DNA from: Cyrtodaria siliqua
Taxonomy: Eukaryota; Mollusca; Bivalvia; Adapedonta; Hiatellidae
DNA: 64,000 nt
Direction: 5' to 3'
Assembly (NCBI GenBank): GCA_037043455.1
Contig: JAWPHD010000007.1
Coordinates: forward strand, 434,001 to 498,000
Under the pieces are notes generated by a model. It saw nothing but the letters and a program-made list of their open reading frames with translations. It was not told where the DNA came from and did no database searches. The translations under genes and the position numbers were made by a program. Below, piece by piece: positions 56,166-64,000 of the stretch. Position 1 is the first letter of the stretch; every line of letters begins with the position of its first letter.

Positions 56166-56321
56166 ACACACCAAAATCTATGATAAGATAGATGATTTTA
56201 AATTTGACATCGTCTATTATCTACATATAGATGGGGTTGTATCTCCCAGCTCATTAATTTTGCTACCGCTGGTAACCATGTAAAGGACATCAATGATCGA
56301 AATCAAGTTATTTCAAAGAAA

Positions 56322-57140
56322 TATAAAAAGATCGGACAGGGAAAGTAGCATTCAATGAGGACAGTCAACCACAAAAAATCAGAAACAAACACGCAAACAG
56401 ACAAACAAGAAGGCAAAAGTAATAATAAATACAAACGACATCACAAACACAAAAGGGTTGACAATAGGGCTACCGCCTTGGAACGGTCCGTGGCAAAGTA
56501 GTTCACTGGACGTTTAAACCGGCTCTAGGGTGCACCTAACCTCACACTTACCCTACTCTCATCCCATTAAAACAGGACAGTGTACATAAAGAAATCCCCG
56601 CCATGATCTAATCTCTAACAAACAAGGCAGCATCAATAGGCAATATAGGTAAAACACAAATATACTCGTGTAAATATAATACAAAAACACAATAGCCTAG
56701 AAAGACACAATGAAGGTACTCAATGACTTGGCAGAAGTCAGAGCAACAAGAGAATACACCATTAAGGGCACGACAAGAAAGATCATAGACAAACATCACA
56801 CGCCACCGTCCCAATGGGCTTTAGGTAGGCGTCATCATAGGGTCCACAGCCTGTCCGGTCATCGTACAATTAAAGAGGAAAGCAAAGTGGCGAACTGTAA
56901 AAGGGTCCACCACCAAGCATGCAGTACGTTGCAAAATGATAGGGTCATAACCGCTTTTGATAAACTTTTTAACAAGTTTAACAAAGATAGTATGAAAGTG
57001 ATCACGACCAAGAATCTTTCGAAGTTTATAAATCACATCACCATAGAAATCAGGTTGTGATAGTCCTTGTCGCAGAAGAGTCCTTAAATTACATTTATAT
57101 TTGGAAAGAAGATCAGGTGTCGATAATAAAGATCAGGGTT
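56322..57140 (-). mobile_element. Penelope-like copy, coding tail on minus strand
   Basis: The left edge is AAAGATCGGACAGGGAAAGT. The minus strand carries an open stretch 57036-56821 with IYKLRKILGRDHFHTIFVKL and FAFLFNCTMTG, nearly the same as the copy at 15404. It ends near 57130 at the LLSKYKC-equivalent part, where a short duplication (GATCAGGTGTCGATAATAAA / GATCAGGGTTACGATACAAG) occurs. Confidence 0.8.
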
Positions 57141-59080
57141 ACGATACAAGTAAACTTCAGCAAGGTTTTCGTCATCACCAATTATGTAGATCTTTCTCAA
57201 CGTTCTATCGCTGCAACGAAACCCACATGGAGAAGTAAAACACCAACATAAAACTCATTTCTGCGACTATGAATATCATAGCCTTTATTTTATGTAGTTC
57301 GGAAGTTAAAGGGGTATGTCGGGTTTCATGACCACTTTAGTAAATGCAGTCAAGAAATACAGTTAGTCACTACGCTTCATTTTTATCTTCATTTCTTATT
57401 TCCTATATCTGATTTCTATGGATATGGACTTTATTATTATAGGCTTTTATTTGTGATGGAATGTGCTCTTAAAGTTGTGGCACAATGCAGACCTATGATG
57501 TCATTTTGATTTGATACCATTTTGTATCATTTTGTAACTACTATCAAACAAATGAAACATGCGTCAATATATGAGCTACAATCCAGACGCTTGATGACCA
57601 ATTATTTGACTAAGAAATGAAAACAACAATCTTCTGGTAAACCTGGAACACAGCAATCCTGTTAAGAAACACAATTACACTTGACCATTTTCAATAAACC
57701 AAAACTGCTACATGGTTCCGTACCCCTTTTTCTTTCCCTATTATATAGATAGCAAAACAGGAAACAATAAATGGTGTATATAGAATAATTAGATCGAAAA
57801 CCAATAGTCCAAACAAAATATTTTTTTAAAAAGTGCAGTACACAAGGGAGTCATCCCGCTTTTTCTTAAACCATGCATTTTGGTAAAAACACATACCTTC
57901 TACAAACATTACCTCAACTTATCCAAGACAATATTCTCTATACGTTGTTTTCGAAAAAATAATCAAAGAAAAACACAACACTGATTGTGTAGGTAGCAGC
58001 TTTTGATTATCAAAAATTATGAAATTATCTCCCTGTCAAAATTTGAAACTGTTTAAGGGAATACCAGCAAAAAAAGGGAAAAGGGATAAAAAAAATTGGT
58101 GAGTATATTATACAAATGTTATCCAATAGTAATGTGTTTTCTACATAAGATAACAAGGCTTACTATTTCGCCCATTGTTTTCTCGTTTAGTCCAACGCGT
58201 TTTGTTAGAAGCTGGGACCATACGCCGCTGGCCATGGAATGGTGTGAAAATAACGCATTGAATGTTCCATGTTCATACCAACTTCGGGATGGTTCAAATT
58301 TATGTACTATTTGCATTTTAAATATTGAGTTCTGCTTAACCCGGGGCTAGACGTCTCACACCACAATTAATTGTCCGTAGGGTATCATTGTAATGTTTTT
58401 GTTCGTGGCATAGAGATAAACACAATTTACAACATGTATTTATGCTTAACTTCTTCATTGATTCAATATCTGCAATTTGAAATACAATTAACAACTATTT
58501 ACCGGGTTGAACATTTTTAAATGTCATGTTTTCGTGACGCCTATCAAAATTTAGACAAATTTACAACCCCGTGATGATTAGACCCATGATGTGTAAAATG
58601 AGGCAGAATTAGCTAGAAATATTATATCAACATGAATTGTTCTGTGATCTCTTCCTAAAATGCTGTAGATTTAGAACCTAAATAAAGATAAATCAATGTA
58701 TCCTGTAAAATGTACAAACGCGGACCTTCTTTTATCTACCTCCTTCCTCTGTAGGACACGAGTATTCAAGGGAGATAATAGTGTAAGCACTTTCGCTACC
58801 GTTCATGAACAGTCTCAATCAATCCCGAGACTGCAATATTTTTTGTATTTATCGTGTTTGACGATATCCAAATTGTTCCTTTCATACCTTTTTACTATTC
58901 CATTATAAATATATATGTACAACGGCCTCTGAAATAGGCATACATAATTTATTTGAATTAAAAGAGACACAATATATACTAAATCAATTTAAATAATGGA
59001 TTTTCACAAGAGTTATTGACATTACTCTTGACGAAAACGCATTTGTTTTTGAAACTAATGACAAAACATATGAGTTACTT
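57141..59080. other. AT-rich spacer
   Basis: 58735-58870 has a weak relative of the 279-bp family's hairpin end (GTTCATGAACAGTCTCAATC, CCGAGACTGCA); 58335 has CTTAACCCGGGGCTAGACG. Nothing else is recognised. Confidence 0.35.
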
Positions 59081-59086
59081 ACCCAA

Positions 59087-59335
59087 GCTCACACTAAAGA
59101 CAATGCACTATTTATACGACTGCAGATGCTCACACTAAAGACAATGCACTATTTATACGACTGCATATGCTCACACTAAAGAGAATGCACTATTTATACG
59201 ACTGCAGATGCTCACACTAAAGACAATGCACTATTTATACGACTGCAGATGCTCACACTAAAGACAGTGCACTATTTATACGACTGCAGATGTTCACACT
59301 AAAGACAATGCACTATTTATACGACTGCAGATGTT
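59087..59335. repeat. 41-bp minisatellite, six units
   Basis: Unit TGCTCACACTAAAGACAATG followed by CACTATTTATACGACTGCAG and A. Six units with one to two changes each. Confidence 0.95.
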
Positions 59336-59762
59336 CAAAACACAGATTAATTATTGCAGAATCCAAGTCAAGCAAAGCGATATATATGTTTATACATTCA
59401 CGTGCATCAGATACGACATACATTATAAAAAACATTATTTGAGTTGATAATTTTAGAAAAATGAGACCCAGATGTGTATTTGTTGTTGTTTAGTTAATAT
59501 AAATGTCAGAAACTAAATGCATGCCAGTGACCTGGCCAACTCACTGTCACTATTTGTTTCATATTCAAAAACGTTTTTATCTTTCTCATACGCTCACCTA
59601 ACCATTAAAATAATATAAAACATTTAATCGTATTACTACATTCATCTTTTAATATATAAGTAAACATAGCGTTTTAAACTGTGCAAAAGCTCACTTCTAA
59701 ACAGAAAGTTGCCAATTTAACATTTTAGCATTATGTTTTTGTTGACAACGACTCGTTACCAA

Positions 59763-59940
59763 CTAGCGGGAATCTATGGTAACATTGTGTGAGCGAGTGA
59801 TCGTTGGGAATGTTGTAAATTCCTCCTCGACCTCTCTCACATCGCTGGACATGACCTCCGGTTTCGGAGACTGGAATGATGCTCCGATATCTCGTGTTGT
59901 ATGGAGGAAAGTTGTATCACTTCCAAAGCTAAACAAAGCT
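59763..59940 (-). other. Coding-like fragment, possible exon remnant
   Basis: On the minus strand 58 codons stay open with balanced composition (FGSDTTFLHTTRDIGASFQS ... VREVEEEFTTFPTITRSHNV) to a TAG at 59763. The plus strand is also open over the same interval, so strand is uncertain. It abuts a Penelope-like copy at 59950, which may have cut the gene. No family recognised. Confidence 0.3.
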
Positions 59941-59949
59941 AGTGGTTCT

Positions 59950-60345
59950 TTGTGGCTTTCTAGGCTATTGTTTTGTTTTGTATTTATGTATACACGAGCA
60001 TCTTTGTGTTTTACTTATATTGCCTTTTAATGCTGCCTTGTTGGTTAGAGAATAGTTCATGGCGGAGAGTTCTTTATTTTACACTCTCCCGTTTTATTGG
60101 GTTGACCATAGGGTAAGTGTGAGGTTTGGTGAACCCTAGAGCCTGGATTAAACCCCTAGCAGCCTTTTTTGTCACTGACCGTTCCAAAGCGATAGCCCTA
60201 TTGTCAACCCTTTTGTGTTTGTAATGTCTTATTTGACCTTTTATTCATCTTTAAATTTGTTCTTTGTTTCTGTGTGTGTTTGTGGTTGACTGTTGTCCTT
60301 GAATGCTGCTTTGCCTGTTCGATTTTTATATCTGTATTTAACAAT
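59950..60345 (-). mobile_element. Penelope-like copy, minus orientation
   Basis: Runs from TTTGTGGCTTTCTAGGCTAT through TGTCAACCCTTTTGTGTTTG to CCTTGAATGCTGCTTTGCCT and the edge GTTCGATTTTTATATCTG. It is the complement of the family's non-coding end. Confidence 0.85.
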
Positions 60346-60854
60346 GATAATTCCGAAACTATTTTTTACACATTGCTTATTGCATTTTAATAAAATCATG
60401 TCCCATTCTCTGTGACGATGGGTAAATATTTAACGACTTATATAATAATAGATGAACAAAACAGCTTCAGAAATAATATGTCTTGCCAAGACTTCATATT
60501 CCCTTTAACTTCTACTATAAGAAATCGAATTGTGACAATGTACACATTGCTACATGTTGTTTTGAAGATATGGCGAAGGCGTTTTAAAATGTAAATTAGG
60601 ACATATTGTTTCCAGAAATAGATAGTATAGGAGTGTCTTAACATTGACTAGGATTGTATAAGTGTCTTTACCTTAACAGTTCCACGGCCTATTTGCACAA
60701 TGGCTTTGAAAATGTATCTAAGTTTGCAGTTAGAGAACTTAAAGTAGAAATCCGTTTAGATACCCGGCGCTTTAAATATCGTATTTTCGTTAGTGTAAAT
60801 AAAACAAAAAGGTAACTTTGAGGAAAACATTTTATGTAGAACGGTCTTTGAAAT

Positions 60855-61830
60855 ATAAAAAGATCGGACAGGGAAAGTAGCATTCAAAGAAGACAGTCAA
60901 CCACAAAATCAAACATGCAAACAGACAAACAAGAAGGAAAAGGTAATAATAAAAGCAAACGACATCACAAACACAAAAGGGTTGACGATAGGGCTACCGC
61001 CTTGGAACGGTCAGTGGCAAAGTAGGCCACTGGGGGTTTAAACCGATTCTAGGGTGCAGCAAACCTCACACTAACCCTACTTCATCCCTTTAAAACAGGA
61101 CAGTGTAAATACAGAAATCCCCGCCATGATCTAATCTCTTACCAACAAAGCAGCATCAATAGGCAATATAAGTAAAACACAAACATACTCGTGTAAATAT
61201 AATACAAAAAAAAAAAAAACCTAGAAAGCCACAATGAAGGTACTCATTGACTTGGCAGAAGCCAGAGCAACAAGAGAATAAACCATGCAGTACGTTACAA
61301 AATGAGAGGGTCATAACCTCTTTTGATAAACTTTTTAACAAGTTTAACAAAGATAGTATGAAAATGATCATAACCAAGAATCTTACGAAGTTTATAAATC
61401 ACATCACCATAGAAGTCAGGTTGTGATAGTCCTTGTCGCAGAAGAGTCCTTAAATTACTCTTATATTTGGAAAGAAGATCAGGGTTACGATAATAAAATT
61501 TTGCAAAGGTTTTACAAAGTTATGGTAACGGTAACCCTGATTGAGTAGCTTTTGAGTTATACAAAGATTACGAATATTAAAGTCCTCAACTCGAGTACAA
61601 GCTCTTGAAAATCGAATAATTTGTGACACATACACCCCATAAGAAGTTGCTCGGGGAACATCCCCATCCAAGTGGGAGTAATTAACAATGTCAAAATTAA
61701 AATTATCTCTCTTGTCATAGATTTTGCTAATTATTTCATCATTTTCAATCGAGAGATCTAAATAAAATAAAGAAGCGTTATTATCAGATATAATGGCTTT
61801 ATTAAGCTTTATTGAAGTCCGTTTTGTGTA
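60855..61830 (-). mobile_element. Penelope-like copy with internal deletion
   Basis: The left edge is AAAGATCGGACAGGGAAAGT. About 170 bases present in the 14945 copy are missing at 61285 (AGAGAATAAACC joins directly to ATGCAGTACG). The minus strand reads SYGVYVSQIIRFSRACTRVE and NIRNLCITQKLLNQGYRYH (61450-61671), then traces of the preceding HLDGDVPRA and SKIYD region to about 61800. Confidence 0.8.
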
Positions 61831-64000
61831 ATTGTCAACTTGCTTTATGCGAAAAGATATTAAAAAGATTCTCTTGTTGTTTTGGTTACTGAAAACTCAC
61901 AGAGTACATTTCAGTTGCATTCTAGGTTTTTACATTTAACATGGTCATGTCTGTGTTATAATTATTTCGCCATTATGTTGCTGCCTACTATTTTTGAAAA
62001 TAGACTGGCTGTGATTACTTTTGTTTACACTGTCTTGTTTTATTGGGATGACATTAGGCAAAAAGTGAGGTTTGATACATCTTGTAACCCGGTTGAAATT
62101 CCCATCTTCCGTTTTTGCCTTTGGCAGTTCCATGTCACCCCTAATATCTTTTGTGATTTGTAACACTTTTCTATAAAACAAGTATGACAGGAGAAATTTA
62201 AAAATAGCTTAACAATTAATCCAAAATAAATACGAGTAGTGCAGTTTAGGTTTTATTGAGACTGTTAATGAACGGTAGTGTACAATGCTTGCTACCGCTT
62301 GCTACCGCTTGCTACCGCTCACATGCTGAGAAGACCTCAATAGTCCGAAAATGCTTTTACGACACGAAAACAGTGGGCGAAATAAACTAAATGGAATTTA
62401 GTTTGGAGCAGTGGTTATAAAGCCTACGTATCATAATTAACAGTCACAACACTAAATTAAAATGCAGACATCAATTCCTAAGGAGAAATTAAACAACACT
62501 CAGAAACTTTAAAGCCTGGAACAGTGGAACCACCTATTCAAAATGAAAGTAAGAAAACAAAAGTATATGAGAATGTACAACCCGATATACAAATATCGGG
62601 CTCAGTGATATCCATAGATCGCAATAATTAACATTTCTGATTGTATGCACGGGGAGGCATTTTACCGCCACCACACTGCACATGCAACGATACTGTTATC
62701 AAAGGAGTATGAAAGGAGACAAATACATCTATGTTTACACTGTAGTATATGTTATATTTAAACGTTTAGTACAGTAAAAGTTTGACAGTTTGATTAGAAA
62801 GAAGTTTGGAACATTTGGAAAGATAGATAGTTGACATGTCTTTTTTATTTAAGCATTCTTTTACAACTATTCTGATTTACATACATCAAAAAAGTAAGCC
62901 TTTCAAATTCCGATATTGCTTTACATTGAATAAAATGCAATGCATTATTTGAATTTGAAACTTATTAATAGTTAAACCTATAATAGAGTAACGAAGAACA
63001 ATTAAAGGAAAAACACAACTCAAAATTGTATTTAATTTTAAGCAAGTGTAGGTTTAGTCAAAATGGTAAAGAATTAATATATCAAGATGTTCGTTTTAAT
63101 GATTGATACAAAAGAAAAACAAGATGCCGTTTGTCCCTTTAAGAAATAACATTAAGGCGTTAAACATGAATCCCTCAGAAAGATAGAATGAGATAGAAGT
63201 TGTAAATGAGTGTTTTGAAACGGAAAATTATATTTAACTATACTGTGAAAAGCATTGTGCATTGCGCCTAATGCCTGCATTACAAACAGTAATGATTATA
63301 ACAGAGAAAATACTAAAATTGGGAGTGACAATAGGCGATTCGCTCATTTCTTTAGATTACCAAAGCTAGATGTATTACTAATAAATGATTTCCATTAGGA
63401 TTACTCCCCCGTATTTTCGTTTTATATGAATATACTTATTTATTTGCGAATAAGCAGACACTAAGGTTACTTTTGATTAATACACGTAAAATGCCAAAAC
63501 GCCCCACTAAGACACAATGTAATATGATGACATTAAGAACCACTTATATGTAGTCGCCTGGTGCGACACAAGGCACGTAAAATGCCTGATTAGCAACTGT
63601 GATACTTGTACATAGGAGAATGGGTAGATAATTTTGGCACTGGATTAGAGGTTGGGTAGAAATAAATATGCACGAAGTAGAGAATTCATACTCACGTCGC
63701 ATAGTGATATATCATATGTACCTCAGTACTAGTAAGCTCTTTAAGACATAACATATTTCGAATGGGTTTGTCGATCTTTGGAGATCGATGAGCCCGATAC
63801 TTATATTTAGATATCGGTGGTACATTTTCAGATGTATTTTTACTTAAATTTTGATTCGGTTGTTCCACTAATCCGGCCGATAAAGGCTCTGGGTATTGTT
63901 TAACCACCCATAGGATATGTTGTCTGCTTTTTAATTTAGATTTTAAGCTGTTACTTGTGATGCGCAGTCTTCATAAACGCTGCTCCCAACTAATATCATT
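61831..64000. other. AT-rich spacer at the window end
   Basis: 62285-62320 has three copies of an 11-bp unit (TGCTTGCTACCGC type) beside a relative of the 279-bp family hairpin end (62250-62275). No gene is recognised to the end of the window. Confidence 0.4.

Overview
The window looks like intergenic and intronic DNA from an animal, most likely a bivalve mollusc. It is AT-rich, has almost no intact coding sequence, and is packed with nested decayed transposons and minisatellites. Evidence for a bivalve-type genome is a dense mix of Penelope-like, LINE, Polinton, Tc1/mariner, THAP and Crypton-like remnants, plus a repeat family with AGCTCGACTATTCGA ends that I associate with molluscs. I cannot name the species.

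Layout: 106-4611 is the relic of a Polinton/Maverick-type (adintovirus-like) element. It holds a zinc-ribbon ORF, a divergent control region, a broken acidic ORF and a protein-primed DNA polymerase B broken by stops and frameshifts; 4721-4981 is a small inverted-repeat element. 7789-8259 is a broken THAP-domain first exon with a CRE-type promoter, and 9634-9882 holds another short acidic first-exon-like ORF with an ETS/CRE promoter. 12-18 kb and many later sites hold copies of one Penelope-like retroelement family (about 15 copies, several in tandem or inverted pairs). 19.4-24.0 kb is a minus-strand Jockey/CR1-type LINE split by a Penelope-like fragment and by five 279-bp tandem repeats. 26.9-33.2 kb is a pair of inverted arms, each with the same tiny first exon; between them lie an L1/Tx1-type LINE, a 1-kb mariner-type non-autonomous element and MITEs. 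33.3-33.7 kb has a Crypton-like N-terminal fragment and a 128-bp foldback.

34.4-45.3 kb is dominated by tandem arrays: 47 bp (tRNA-like 5' half), 45 bp, 38 bp, about 117 bp (C-rich, inside a 2-kb inverted-repeat transposon) and 30 bp. The only convincing host exon is 46315-47605: it encodes a signal peptide and about 400 residues of a secreted protein of unknown family and ends at a splice donor. It is flanked by a Penelope-like copy in the upstream intron and a 2.7-kb element with about 348-bp inverted arms downstream. 50-64 kb holds further Penelope-like pieces, tRNA-derived SINE heads, a 41-bp array and featureless AT-rich DNA.

The genes do not form a pathway. The window records successive insertions, with several minisatellites apparently grown out of pieces of dispersed repeats.
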